A stretch of 64,000 bases of DNA from Clostridiales bacterium (GTDB lineage: Bacteria > Bacteroidota > Bacteroidia > Bacteroidales > Muribaculaceae): the NCBI GenBank assembly GCA_023666645.1, contig JAMPBP010000001.1, positions 829,703-893,702 on the forward strand, read 5' to 3'. Both the position numbers and the translations under genes were made by a program. Shown one piece after another: positions 46,743-55,320 of this stretch; positions within the stretch are counted from its first letter, which is position 1; each line of letters starts with the position of its first letter. The notes under the pieces were generated by a model. It had not been told where the DNA came from. It saw nothing but the letters and a program-made list of their open reading frames with translations, and did no database searches.

Positions 46743-47663
46743 ATGAAAAAAATTTCTTTAGCAATCGCAGCAGCATTTGTTGCAATGGGCATGACAGCCC
46801 AGACTGAGTACAAGATAATGCGCGCCTGTCACCCCGATGACGTCAAGCATTATGACACCGAGCAACTGCGCTCTCACTTTGTAATGCCCAAAGTCATGGA
46901 GGAAAACAAAATCAACCTCACTTACTCCATGTATGACCGTCTCATCTTTGGCGGCGTGATTCCTGTAGGCAAGACCATTACTCTGGAACCCATTGATCCT
47001 CTCAAGGCATCCTACTTCCTGGAGCGTCGCGAACTGGGAGTCATCAACATAGGTGGCGACGGCATTGTCACAGTCGATGGTAAAGAGTATGAACTCCACT
47101 TCAAGGATGCCCTCTATGTGGGCAATGGCAACAAGGAAGTGACATTCCGCTCGGTCGACAGCGCCAATCCCGCCAAGTTCTATCTCAACTCCACCACAGC
47201 CCACAAGCACTACAAGACCCAGCTCATCACCATCGATGGCCGCAAAGGCTCCATCAAGGCCAACCAGCTCAAGGCCGGCTCGCTTGAGGACAGCAACGAC
47301 CGCGTGATCAATCAGCTCATCGTCAACAATGTGCTTGAAGAGGGTCCCTGCCAGCTGCAGATGGGTCTCACCGAGCTGAAGCCCGGCAGCGTGTGGAACA
47401 CCATGCCCGCCCACACTCACGACCGCCGAGTCGAGTGCTACTTCTACTTCAACCTCACCCCCGGCAATGCGATATGCCACATAATGGGTGAGCCACAGGA
47501 AAACCGCATGGTATGGCTCCACAACGAGCAAGCAATCATGTCGCCCGAGTGGTCGGTTCACGCCGCTGCCGGCACCTCCAACTACATGTTCATATGGGGC
47601 ATGGGCGGTGAGAACCTTGACTATGGTGACATGGACAAGATTACCTACCTTGAAATGAAATGA
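46743..47663 (+). CDS. kduI: KduI isomerase with a signal peptide (4-deoxy-L-threo-5-hexosulose-uronate ketol-isomerase)
   Basis: A 306-residue cupin enzyme that converts 5-keto-4-deoxyuronate (DKI) to DKII. The zinc site is kept: [15 protein letters not shown] supplies two histidines and a glutamate, and [18 protein letters not shown] supplies the third histidine. Unusually, the ATG at 46743 starts a clear signal peptide ([20 protein letters not shown]), and the usual KduI body begins after it. The protein is therefore predicted to be periplasmic, whereas typical KduI (about 278 residues) is cytoplasmic. An earlier in-frame start at 46650 would bury the signal and lies inside the transporter gene. 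The stop overlaps the oxidoreductase start. Confidence 0.9.
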   Translation: MKKISLAIAAAFVAMGMTAQTEYKIMRACHPDDVKHYDTEQLRSHFVMPKVMEENKINLTYSMYDRLIFGGVIPVGKTITLEPIDPLKASYFLERRELGVINIGGDGIVTVDGKEYELHFKDALYVGNGNKEVTFRSVDSANPAKFYLNSTTAHKHYKTQLITIDGRKGSIKANQLKAGSLEDSNDRVINQLIVNNVLEEGPCQLQMGLTELKPGSVWNTMPAHTHDRRVECYFYFNLTPGNAICHIMGEPQENRMVWLHNEQAIMSPEWSVHAAAGTSNYMFIWGMGGENLDYGDMDKITYLEMK

Positions 47664-48979
47664 TGAGCCAGGACTTTAAAGAGGTCGCAGAAAACTATAC
47701 ACTTCCCGAGGCTATACGAGAGGCACAGCGTTGCCTGCATTGCAAAATCCCGGGTTGTAAGAAGGGATGTCCCATAAGCAACGATATCCCCGACTGGATT
47801 GCCGAGCTTGCCAAGGGCAATTTCGGCAATGCCATGTCGATTATCAACAACCGCAGCAACCTACCTGCCATATGCGGTCGCGTGTGTGGCGTGGAGCGCC
47901 AGTGTGAGGGCGGCTGTGTCCTCGCCAAGAAAGGGGAAGCGGTACACATCGCCAAACTCGAGCGCTTCGTGGCCGACTTTGACAGCGAGGCTGCTCTGAC
48001 CCACGAGGCTATTCCCGAGAAAACACGTGGCCGCGTAGCCGTCATAGGCAGCGGTCCTGCCGGTCTTACCATCGCCGGTGACCTATCGCGTCAGGGATTT
48101 GCAGTCGAGATTTTTGAGATGGAGGGTGAGGCCGGTGGTATGTTGCGTTTTGGCATTCCCGAATACCGTCTGCCCAAAGAGGTTGTAAACCGCGAGATCA
48201 AGAAAATAGGCAATCTCGGTGTCGTGTTCCACCTCAACACCACCATTGGCGAGAACCATACCATCGACAGCCTTTTTGACCAGGGATTTGATGCCATATT
48301 CATGGGTACAGGTACCGGTGTTCCCAAGCGTCTCGACATTCCGGGAATAACTCACCCGGGCGTGCGCCAGGCCATACGATTCCTGCGTCGTGTCACGCTC
48401 TATGAGAGCGGACTCATGGCACGCGAAGAGGTAATCGTAGGCAAAGGCGACAGGGTATACGTCGTGGGATGTGGCAATACCGCCATGGACGCCGCCCGCT
48501 CGGCACTGCGCATGGGAGCCGTTGAAGTCACAGTGGTCTACCACCGCACGATTGACCGCATGTCGGCACTACGCGCGGAATATGACGAGGCTGTTGAGGA
48601 AGGGGTGAAATTCCTGTGGGAAACCTCGGTAGTGAAAGTCGAGGGTGGTGATGGCAAAAAGCTCGAATCGATCACGCTCAAAGACAAGGACGGCAACACA
48701 CGCGTAGTCCCGGCCGAGCATCTCATTCAGGCCGTAGGCAGTGTTCCCGCTGCCCGCATAGTCTCGACGACCACCGGAATCGATGTTGATGACCGTGGCT
48801 ATGTGCTCACACGTGAGAACCCTTATGGCATGACAACCCGCAAAGGTGTCTTTGCTGGAGGCGATGTCACCAATCGCCCCGCTACAGTGGTCAACGCCAT
48901 GAGCGATGCCAAGGCCGTAGCCGAGGGCATTGCCAAATATGTCGATGCCGTGAAGCTCATGGAGACTATCAACCGTTAA
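47660..48979 (+). CDS. GltD-like NADPH-dependent FAD/FeS oxidoreductase
   Basis: A 439-residue flavoprotein of the glutamate synthase small-subunit type. The N-terminal cysteine clusters [14 protein letters not shown] and [15 protein letters not shown] should bind two 4Fe-4S centres. The FAD-binding [15 protein letters not shown] and [12 protein letters not shown], the NADPH-binding [20 protein letters not shown] and the C-terminal [17 protein letters not shown] are all present. There is no GltB large subunit next to it. Two start codons are possible (47660, overlapping the kduI stop, or 47663). Its role in a uronate operon is unknown; it may supply or recycle reductant for KduD or serve glutamate synthesis. 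Confidence 0.88.
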   Translation: MMSQDFKEVAENYTLPEAIREAQRCLHCKIPGCKKGCPISNDIPDWIAELAKGNFGNAMSIINNRSNLPAICGRVCGVERQCEGGCVLAKKGEAVHIAKLERFVADFDSEAALTHEAIPEKTRGRVAVIGSGPAGLTIAGDLSRQGFAVEIFEMEGEAGGMLRFGIPEYRLPKEVVNREIKKIGNLGVVFHLNTTIGENHTIDSLFDQGFDAIFMGTGTGVPKRLDIPGITHPGVRQAIRFLRRVTLYESGLMAREEVIVGKGDRVYVVGCGNTAMDAARSALRMGAVEVTVVYHRTIDRMSALRAEYDEAVEEGVKFLWETSVVKVEGGDGKKLESITLKDKDGNTRVVPAEHLIQAVGSVPAARIVSTTTGIDVDDRGYVLTRENPYGMTTRKGVFAGGDVTNRPATVVNAMSDAKAVAEGIAKYVDAVKLMETINR

Positions 48980-49018
48980 CGATAAGATAATAAACAACTA
49001 TAAACTGAATACAAAATA

Positions 49019-50041
49019 ATGAGCAAGATTATCACATTAGGCGAGATAATGCTCCGCCTTTCACCCGCCGGCTGCAAACGTTTTGTTCAGGTCGACCAGT
49101 TTGACATAATCTGGGGCGGTGGCGAGGCCAACGTGGCTGTAAGCTGCGCCAACTATGGTCACGATGCCTACTTTGTTTCCAAACTTCCCAAACACGAGAT
49201 AGGCCAGGCAGCAGTGAATGCACTGCGTCGCTATGGCGTCCACACCGACCATATAGCCCGCGGTGGCAACCGCGTGGGCATATATTACTGTGAGACCGGT
49301 GCATCGATGCGCCCCTCAAAAGTTATATATGACCGTGCCGGCTCATCGATTGCCGAGGCTGACCCTGAAGACTTCGACTTCGATGCCATCATGGAAGGTG
49401 CCAACTGGTTCCATTGGAGCGGTATCACACCTGCCATCAGCGACAAAGCCGCTGAACTCACACGCCTTGCCTGTGAGGCCGCCAAACGCCACGGAGTAAC
49501 CGTAAGCGTCGACCTCAACTTCCGCAAAAAACTGTGGACTAAGGAAAAAGCTCAATCCATCATGCGACCATTGATGAAATATGTCGATGTGTGCATAGGC
49601 AATGAGGAAGATGCCGAGTTGTGTCTCGGATTCAAACCCGATGCTGACGTAGAGGGAGGCAACACCGATGCCGAGGGCTACAAGGGTATCTTCGCAGCCA
49701 TGATGAAGGAATTTGGCTTCAAATATGTTGTCTCGACACTGCGCGAATCGTTCTCAGCCACACACAACGGCTGGAAGGCCATGATCTACGATGGCAAGGA
49801 ATTCTACCAGAGCAAGCGCTACGACATCAACCCCATCATCGACCGTGTAGGTGGCGGTGACTCATTCTCAGGCGGACTTATCCATGGCCTGCTCACAAAA
49901 CCCAACCAGGGTGAGGCACTCGAATTTGCCGTTGCAGCTTCTGCTCTCAAACACACTATCAATGGCGACTTTAACCTTGTATCGGCCGAGGAAGTTGAAG
50001 CCCTCGCCGGTGGCAATGCCAACGGTCGCGTACAACGCTAA
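49019..50041 (+). CDS. kdgK: 2-dehydro-3-deoxygluconokinase (KDG kinase)
   Basis: A 340-residue PfkB-family kinase that phosphorylates 2-keto-3-deoxygluconate to KDPG. The N-terminal ITLGEIMLRLSPAGCKRFVQ and WGGGEANVAVSCANYG match KdgK. The C-terminal PfkB signature DRVGGGDSFSGGLIHGL, with its catalytic aspartate, is present. It lies 39 bp after the oxidoreductase and 9 bp ahead of eda. Its presence shows that the ketodeoxy sugar reaches the cytoplasm unphosphorylated, which argues against classical phosphotransferase uptake by the EIIC upstream. Confidence 0.94.
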   Translation: MSKIITLGEIMLRLSPAGCKRFVQVDQFDIIWGGGEANVAVSCANYGHDAYFVSKLPKHEIGQAAVNALRRYGVHTDHIARGGNRVGIYYCETGASMRPSKVIYDRAGSSIAEADPEDFDFDAIMEGANWFHWSGITPAISDKAAELTRLACEAAKRHGVTVSVDLNFRKKLWTKEKAQSIMRPLMKYVDVCIGNEEDAELCLGFKPDADVEGGNTDAEGYKGIFAAMMKEFGFKYVVSTLRESFSATHNGWKAMIYDGKEFYQSKRYDINPIIDRVGGGDSFSGGLIHGLLTKPNQGEALEFAVAASALKHTINGDFNLVSAEEVEALAGGNANGRVQR

Positions 50042-50050
50042 ATAGAACAT

Positions 50051-50719
50051 ATGGCACGTTTTGACAAACTGCAGGTAATGACCAAAATCGGTACAGCCCC
50101 GATGGTCCCTGTATTCTACAATAAAGACCTGGAGGTCGCCAAGGCTGTAGTGAAGGCTTGTTATGATGGCGGAGTGCGCGCCTTCGAGTTCACCAACCGT
50201 GGCGATTTCGCTCACGAGATATTTGGCGAGCTGGTGAAATATGCCGCCAAGGAATGCCCCGAGATGGCTCTGGGTGTAGGCTCAGTGGTCGACCCCGGCA
50301 CAGCATCCCTGTACATGCAGCTCGGTGCTTGCTTTGTAGTAGGTCCGCTCTTCAACCCCGAGGTAGCCAAAGTGTGCAACCGCCGTCAGGTTCCCTACAC
50401 ACCGGGGTGCGGCAGCATCTCTGAGGTAGGAGCCGCCCAGGAAGTGGGTTGTGAGCTTTGCAAAGTGTTCCCCGGCGATGTACTGGGTCCCAAATTTGTT
50501 AAAGGTCTGCTTGCTCCCATGCCTTGGTCCAAGCTCATGGTTACAGGTGGAGTAGAACCAACCGAGGAGAATCTCTCGGCATGGTTCAAAGCCGGTGTAT
50601 ACTGCGTGGGGATGGGCTCGAAGCTCTTCCCCAAAGAGGTAGTGGCAGCGGGCGACTGGACAGCTATCAAGGAGAAATGTGCAGCATGCTTCGAGACAAT
50701 CAAGAAGCTGCGCCCATAA
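50051..50719 (+). CDS. eda: KDPG aldolase (2-keto-3-deoxy-6-phosphogluconate aldolase)
   Basis: A 222-residue class I aldolase that splits KDPG to pyruvate and glyceraldehyde-3-phosphate. [20 protein letters not shown], the glutamate in [31 protein letters not shown], the Schiff-base lysine in [13 protein letters not shown] and [13 protein letters not shown] follow the family order. The length is standard. It closes the uronate operon and is followed by two hairpins (50767-50788 and 50803-50836). Confidence 0.94.
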   Translation: MARFDKLQVMTKIGTAPMVPVFYNKDLEVAKAVVKACYDGGVRAFEFTNRGDFAHEIFGELVKYAAKECPEMALGVGSVVDPGTASLYMQLGACFVVGPLFNPEVAKVCNRRQVPYTPGCGSISEVGAAQEVGCELCKVFPGDVLGPKFVKGLLAPMPWSKLMVTGGVEPTEENLSAWFKAGVYCVGMGSKLFPKEVVAAGDWTAIKEKCAACFETIKKLRP

Positions 50720-50766
50720 TATCACCTTAGGATCCTCACGACAACCGATTGACAGTCACAGATACA

Positions 50767-50788
50767 ATGCAACCGTCAACGGTTGCAT
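50767..50788. other. Perfect 9-bp hairpin after eda
   Basis: ATGCAACCG pairs with CGGTTGCAT around a TCAA loop. A second TGCATACAACCG copy follows at once, so alternative pairings are possible. It lies just before the terminator and may protect the operon 3' end. Confidence 0.5.
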
Positions 50789-50802
50789 ACAACCGAAAAA
50801 GA

Positions 50803-50836
50803 GAGAGCCGTTCATACACACGTATGGGCGGCTCTC
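50803..50836. terminator. Bidirectional terminator between eda and the BI-1 gene
   Basis: GAGAGCCG, two wobble pairs and CATAC pair with GTATG and CGGCTCTC around an ACAC loop, giving a 15-pair stem. A-rich sequence lies on the left and CTTATTATCTT on the right. It separates the convergent kdu operon and the BI-1/YccA gene. Confidence 0.82.
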
Positions 50837-50859
50837 CTTATTATCTTAAAACCAATCCT

Positions 50860-51561
50860 TTAATCGCGGCTGCTGCCAAAGAAACGCAACAGGTAGAGGA
50901 ACAGATTGATAAAGTCGAGATAGAGGCTCAGGGCGCCAAGCGTGGCAAGACGACCATCGGTAGCTCCGGGCATAGTCAATGCCATCTGCTTGATTTGCTG
51001 AGTATCCCACGCGGTCAGACCAAGGAATATCACGACTCCGGCTATTGAGATAATCCAGTCAAGTTTCTCGCTTCCTAAGAACATGTTTACTAATGAACAG
51101 ATTATCAAGCCAAAAAGAGCCATCACCATGAACGAGCCAAACTTTGTCAAGTCTTTATTGGTAAAATAGCCATAGATACTCATAGCGCCAAATGTGCCGG
51201 CTGTAATCAAAAATGTCTTGGCTATGGACTCTGGAGAAAATGCCAAGAAAATCAGCGACAATGTGGCGCCGTTGACAATGGCGAAGAGAAAGAACAGCAG
51301 TGTGGCTGTCGAGGATTTCATTCGGTTGATACCGGCCGAAATTCCTATTACAAGGCCAATCTCAACCACTGCAAGAGCGATATATCCAAATTGATTGAGC
51401 ACCACGCTTCGTACACCGGGAATCTCAGGTACAAACCATGCTACAAGTGCTGTCACCAAAAGTGCCAGAAACATGCGCACATACACGCTCTTCATGACTC
51501 TCGATACATGTGCATCGAGAGCTTGTGTGTCAACATAGTTGTTTTGATAGTAATTATCCAT
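50860..51561 (-). CDS. Bax inhibitor-1/YccA family membrane protein
   Basis: A 233-residue inner-membrane protein with seven hydrophobic segments. It shows the family features KSVYVRMFLALLVTALVAWF near the N-terminus, FGAMSIYGYFTNKDLTKFGS in the middle and FLGLTAWDTQQIKQM near residue 185, with its conserved Asp. The N-terminal segment NYYQNNYVDTQALDAHVSRV is cytoplasmic. Bacterial members act as pH-sensitive ion leaks or modulators of FtsH proteolysis; the role here is not known. It is a single gene facing the kdu terminator, 85 bp after the ArgS stop. Confidence 0.9.
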   Translation of the reverse strand: MDNYYQNNYVDTQALDAHVSRVMKSVYVRMFLALLVTALVAWFVPEIPGVRSVVLNQFGYIALAVVEIGLVIGISAGINRMKSSTATLLFFLFAIVNGATLSLIFLAFSPESIAKTFLITAGTFGAMSIYGYFTNKDLTKFGSFMVMALFGLIICSLVNMFLGSEKLDWIISIAGVVIFLGLTAWDTQQIKQMALTMPGATDGRLATLGALSLYLDFINLFLYLLRFFGSSRD

Positions 51562-51646
51562 TTTTTCAAATATTAAAATTCTTCTCTATTACAAACAAAC
51601 TTCATGCCAAAAAAGGTTGCATCATATTCGAGTGAGACTCAGGTTA

Positions 51647-53437
51647 CTACATGCGCTCGGGCACATTGATGCCGAGAAGTCCCATTCCTGTCTTTATGAC
51701 ACGTGCCGTGGCATCACACAGAGCCAGTCGCAACGACTTCACAGCCGAATCCTCCTCCTTGAGAATCGAGTAGTCGTGGTAGAACTGGTTGTACTGCTTC
51801 ACGAGCTCATATACATAGTTGGCAATGAGAGCAGGACTATATGAGTTACCGGCCTCGGCAACTGTCGAGGGGAAGTCGGCGAGTGTCTGTATGAGGGCTA
51901 TCTCCTTCTCATTGGGGGTGACTCCAAGATAGTCAACACGCTCAACTCCGGCCTCGGCGGCACGACGTAAAACTGAGCGTATGCGGGCATAGGTGTACTG
52001 AATGAATGGACCGGTATTTCCGTTGAAGTCGATCGTTTCCTTGGGGTTGAACAGCATGTTTTTGCGGGGGTCGACCTTAAGGAGGAAGTACTTCAAGGCT
52101 CCCATACCCACCGTCTCGGCAATTGCCTCGGCCTCTTCGGGGGTAAGTCCATCGAGTTTTCCAAGCTCGCCCGATACCTCACGCGCAGTGCTCACCATCT
52201 CGTCCATGAGGTCGTCGGCATCAACGACAGTACCCTCGCGGCTCTTCATCTTGCCCTCGGGCAATTCGACCATGCCGTAACTGAAGTGTACAAGATCCTT
52301 GCCCCACTTGAAACCGAGCTTGTCGAGCAACAGCGAGAGCACCTGGAAATGGTAGTTCTGCTCGTTGCCCACTACATATATCATTTTGTCGATGGGATAG
52401 TCGGCATAGCGTAGTTTGGCGGTACCAATATCCTGAGTCATGTAGACCGATGTACCGTCACTTCTGAGCAACAACTTGTGATCCAGCCCCTCGGCTGTGA
52501 GGTCGGCCCATACAGATCCATCATCCTTACGGTACATGATTCCCTTCTCAAGACCTTCCATCACTTTCTCCTTACCCTCAAGGTAGGTATCGCTCTCATA
52601 ATATATCTTGTCAAATGAGACTCCCATGCGCTTGTAGGTTTCATTGAAACCGGCATACACCCATTCGTTCATCATCTGCCACATGGAGCGTATCTCGGGG
52701 TCCTTCTGCTCCCACTTCACAAGCATCTCCCTGGCTTCCTTCATGAGCGGTGACGAAGCTTTGGCTTCATCCTCGCTCATGTTCTGTTCCTCCATGAGCC
52801 GCTTCACTTCGTCCTTGTAGTGGCGGTCAAAAAGCACATAGAAGTCACCGATAAGGTGGTCACCTTTCTTGCCCGATGTCTCGGGAGTGGCACCGTTGCC
52901 CCATTTTTTCCATGCGAGCATCGACTTGCATATGTGTATGCCACGGTCGTTGACAATATTGGTCTTGACAACCTTATTGCCACAGGCCTCGAGAATGCAT
53001 GCCAGGCTATAACCCAGGAGATTGTTACGGACATGACCCAGATGGAGCGGTTTGTTGGTATTGGGCGAAGAGTATTCCACCATCACCAGCGGCGACTGTT
53101 CGGTTACCTTCGTGATGCCATAGTCGGGAGTCTCCTCAATGTGATGCAGGACACCGTTCCAGAAAGTAGGCTCGATAACAATATTGAGGAATCCCTTGAT
53201 TACATTGAAACGGTCGACAGCAGGCTCATTGTCCACAAGCCAGTTACCTATTTCTGTTCCCACTTGTTCAGGGCTCTTACGGGCAGCCTTCACCCAGGGA
53301 AACACAATGATGGTAAGATTGCCCTCAAACTCCTTCTTTGTAGTCTGCGGCACAATATCGGTGGCCGGGGTCTCAACGCCATAAAGCTCTTTGACAGCGC
53401 GTGACACAGCCTCTGAAAGCAAATTATCGATTGACAT
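51647..53437 (-). CDS. argS: Arginyl-tRNA synthetase
   Basis: A 596-residue class I synthetase that charges tRNA-Arg. The N-terminal Add-1 domain precedes the HIGH-type motif SPNTNKPLHLGHVRNN near residue 124. The KMSKS loop appears as EGKMKSREGTVV near residue 402, and the C-terminal anticodon-binding domain contains FIQYTYARIRSVLRRA. The sequence ends GMGLLGINVPERM, standard for ArgS. A well-formed promoter lies 40-70 bp upstream (53476-53507). Confidence 0.97.
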   Translation of the reverse strand: MSIDNLLSEAVSRAVKELYGVETPATDIVPQTTKKEFEGNLTIIVFPWVKAARKSPEQVGTEIGNWLVDNEPAVDRFNVIKGFLNIVIEPTFWNGVLHHIEETPDYGITKVTEQSPLVMVEYSSPNTNKPLHLGHVRNNLLGYSLACILEACGNKVVKTNIVNDRGIHICKSMLAWKKWGNGATPETSGKKGDHLIGDFYVLFDRHYKDEVKRLMEEQNMSEDEAKASSPLMKEAREMLVKWEQKDPEIRSMWQMMNEWVYAGFNETYKRMGVSFDKIYYESDTYLEGKEKVMEGLEKGIMYRKDDGSVWADLTAEGLDHKLLLRSDGTSVYMTQDIGTAKLRYADYPIDKMIYVVGNEQNYHFQVLSLLLDKLGFKWGKDLVHFSYGMVELPEGKMKSREGTVVDADDLMDEMVSTAREVSGELGKLDGLTPEEAEAIAETVGMGALKYFLLKVDPRKNMLFNPKETIDFNGNTGPFIQYTYARIRSVLRRAAEAGVERVDYLGVTPNEKEIALIQTLADFPSTVAEAGNSYSPALIANYVYELVKQYNQFYHDYSILKEEDSAVKSLRLALCDATARVIKTGMGLLGINVPERM

Positions 53438-53475
53438 ATAGCCTAAATTTTTTAATCAGTATATAAAAATTCAAG

Positions 53476-53507
53476 CAAAAGTACGAAAAATCCTCAACAT
53501 CACCAAA
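53476..53507 (-). promoter_or_regulatory. Promoter of argS
   Basis: On the minus strand TTTG (53504-53507), 20 bp and TACTTTTG (53476-53483) match the consensus perfectly. The argS ATG is about 32 nt past the expected start point. Confidence 0.7.
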
Positions 53508-53636
53508 TTCCACACAAAAGCCGCGCCTCTATCCGGAATTTACACCGGAATTTACATGGGATTTACGCTCCATTGCTTTTCATAATCTCTTCCACTATCG
53601 GGGTCTTTTCCAACCCGGGTGAGGCCCAGTTATGAT

Positions 53637-53668
53637 TAAGAGCCCATTCCTTATCGAATGGGCTCTTA
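53637..53668 (-). terminator. Terminator hairpin of the DUF1573 gene, also a dispersed repeat
   Basis: A perfect 13-bp stem (TAAGAGCCCATTC with GAATGGGCTCTTA) has a 6-base loop and lies 23 bp past the stop of the DUF1573 gene at 53691. Its 26-bp core, loop included, is identical to the hairpin at 63888-63913 when read on the minus strand. There is no long T tract, so termination strength is uncertain. Confidence 0.65.
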
Positions 53669-53690
53669 TGACCATTGACGAGGCTTCGGG

Positions 53691-54764
53691 TCAGCGCAGT
53701 TGACCCACGGCACGCACTACGCTGGTGGGATTGCGCGGGTCGTTGACTATCACTGAGATGCGTCCATTGAGTATCTCCGATGGGATTGACATGGGGTCGA
53801 CAGTGACGTTGACAAGCGCCTCCTTTCCATGTTTCAGCTTATCGGTCGTTGTGGTTACTGTAATACCGGGGTCGGTGGTATAGACGCGGCGCACGTGCAT
53901 TGTGCCCTTGCCGGTGTTCTTAAAGATAAAACTGCGGGTCACAGGGCCTCCGTTGCGGTCGATTGTCCCGAAATCAAGGGTATTGCTTTCCACTTCGACG
54001 GCAGGTGCATCACGCATCTGTCCCGGTGTAAGTTTCGAGAAATCCTCATCGACTATAGCAATCATCTCCACTTCGACCGGAGTCTCTCCCATAGCCGGTT
54101 CCAGTCTCAAGGTATCAGTGTAGATGCCATACATATCTTTCTCGGGGACGAAGAATATCGTATAGGACAGCTGCTCGCCCGGACCCACCGTGGGGGTAGG
54201 TGTATCAATCTTCACTCCACGGGGAATGCTGACCCATCGCGGTGTGAGCGAATCGGCCGTAGCATTATAAACCTCAAAAAATGATGTCTTGCTCTTGCCA
54301 TTGGACACCTCGCCAAGGAGTACCTTATCTGAACGCAATTTCAACATGCCGGCATCAACCGGATAACGGCCACGCAACGTGTTGCTGGCACCGATCACAA
54401 CTCCCTTGATGAGCAACGTCTGTCTGGGGCGCTCGGTATTGAAATCGACATAGACTTTTTTTGAGAATCGTCCAGGCCTACCCGTCGGGTTATAGCTCAC
54501 CTCGACATAGCCGCTGTCGCCGGGTGCCACAGCCTCCTTGGTATAGCTCGATGATGTGCAGCCACACGTGGCACGTGAAGCGATTATCGACAACGGCTCG
54601 TCACCGGTATTGACATAGGTGAATACACATTTTACCGTGCCATCGTTCTCTTCAAAAGCACCGAAATCATAGGTGGTATCTGCAAATTTCACCTCGGGAC
54701 CGGCAGCATAACCTATTGCCGTGGCCACGAAGGCCAATACCGGCAGTACAGAACGCAATTTCAT
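53691..54764 (-). CDS. DUF1573 multi-domain periplasmic protein
   Basis: A 357-residue secreted protein with a signal peptide (MKLRSVLPV to GYAA). It contains three Ig-like units of the DUF1573 type. Unit 1 has VKFADTTYDFGAFEENDGTV and RATCGCTSSSYTKEAVAPGD, the hallmark Cys-x-Cys. A middle Ig-like unit follows. Unit 3 has VESNTLDFGTIDRNGGPVTRSFIF. The function is unknown; such proteins are common in Bacteroidetes envelopes. The open frame extends to 54995 inside the next gene, but the ATG at 54764 gives the signal peptide. The smaller DUF1573 gene lies 38 bp upstream and is probably cotranscribed. Confidence 0.87.
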   Translation of the reverse strand: MKLRSVLPVLAFVATAIGYAAGPEVKFADTTYDFGAFEENDGTVKCVFTYVNTGDEPLSIIASRATCGCTSSSYTKEAVAPGDSGYVEVSYNPTGRPGRFSKKVYVDFNTERPRQTLLIKGVVIGASNTLRGRYPVDAGMLKLRSDKVLLGEVSNGKSKTSFFEVYNATADSLTPRWVSIPRGVKIDTPTPTVGPGEQLSYTIFFVPEKDMYGIYTDTLRLEPAMGETPVEVEMIAIVDEDFSKLTPGQMRDAPAVEVESNTLDFGTIDRNGGPVTRSFIFKNTGKGTMHVRRVYTTDPGITVTTTTDKLKHGKEALVNVTVDPMSIPSEILNGRISVIVNDPRNPTSVVRAVGQLR

Positions 54765-54802
54765 AACCTTAAAAGCTGATTGTTGGACTGCAGTGGAGGT
54801 GA

Positions 54803-55195
54803 TCAACGATTCTCCGGAATCACGACTCCGCTTATCTTCAATGTCACACGCTTGGGACGCTGTGCATTGGTTTTCACACGCACATTCTTGTTGAATTCGC
54901 CGGGACGTCCTGTGGGCAGATAGGTCACCTTGATCTTGCCACTCTTGCCGGGTTTCACAGGCTTGCTGGAGAACTCGGGCTTGGTACAACCGCAACTTGC
55001 TGTAACCGACATGATGACCAAAGGCTCATCACCGGTATTGGTAAAGACAAACTCATGGCTCACGGGGCCGCCATCTTCCTCAATATTACCGAAATTATAT
55101 GAATTCTCGGCAAATTCAATACCAGGGCCTGCAGCCCATGCCGAGATGACTGCCATGAGAGCCGAAAAGGCTATAGTAACAATTCGTTTAGTCAT
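54803..55195 (-). CDS. DUF1573 single-domain periplasmic protein
   Basis: A 130-residue secreted protein with a signal peptide (residues 1-21, ending SAWA) and one DUF1573 unit: IEFAENSYNFGNIEEDGGPV, NTGDEPLVIMSVTASCGCTK and KPGKSGKIKVTYLPTGRPGE. The paired CGC cysteines match unit 1 of the next gene, so the two probably arose by duplication with later loss or gain of units. Function unknown. The 125-bp gap upstream, toward rlmN, shows no clear promoter or terminator. Confidence 0.87.
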   Translation of the reverse strand: MTKRIVTIAFSALMAVISAWAAGPGIEFAENSYNFGNIEEDGGPVSHEFVFTNTGDEPLVIMSVTASCGCTKPEFSSKPVKPGKSGKIKVTYLPTGRPGEFNKNVRVKTNAQRPKRVTLKISGVVIPENR

Positions 55196-55320
55196 AATGT
55201 GTGGGGTGTGTTGAGTTTCTTAGGATAATAACATTCAATAACCGCTTGAAGTTCACAGCCGGCTCTATTTTTGGCTTGGGATTACACCGTCATTGAACTC
55301 GGTCAACATTAAGCCTATGT

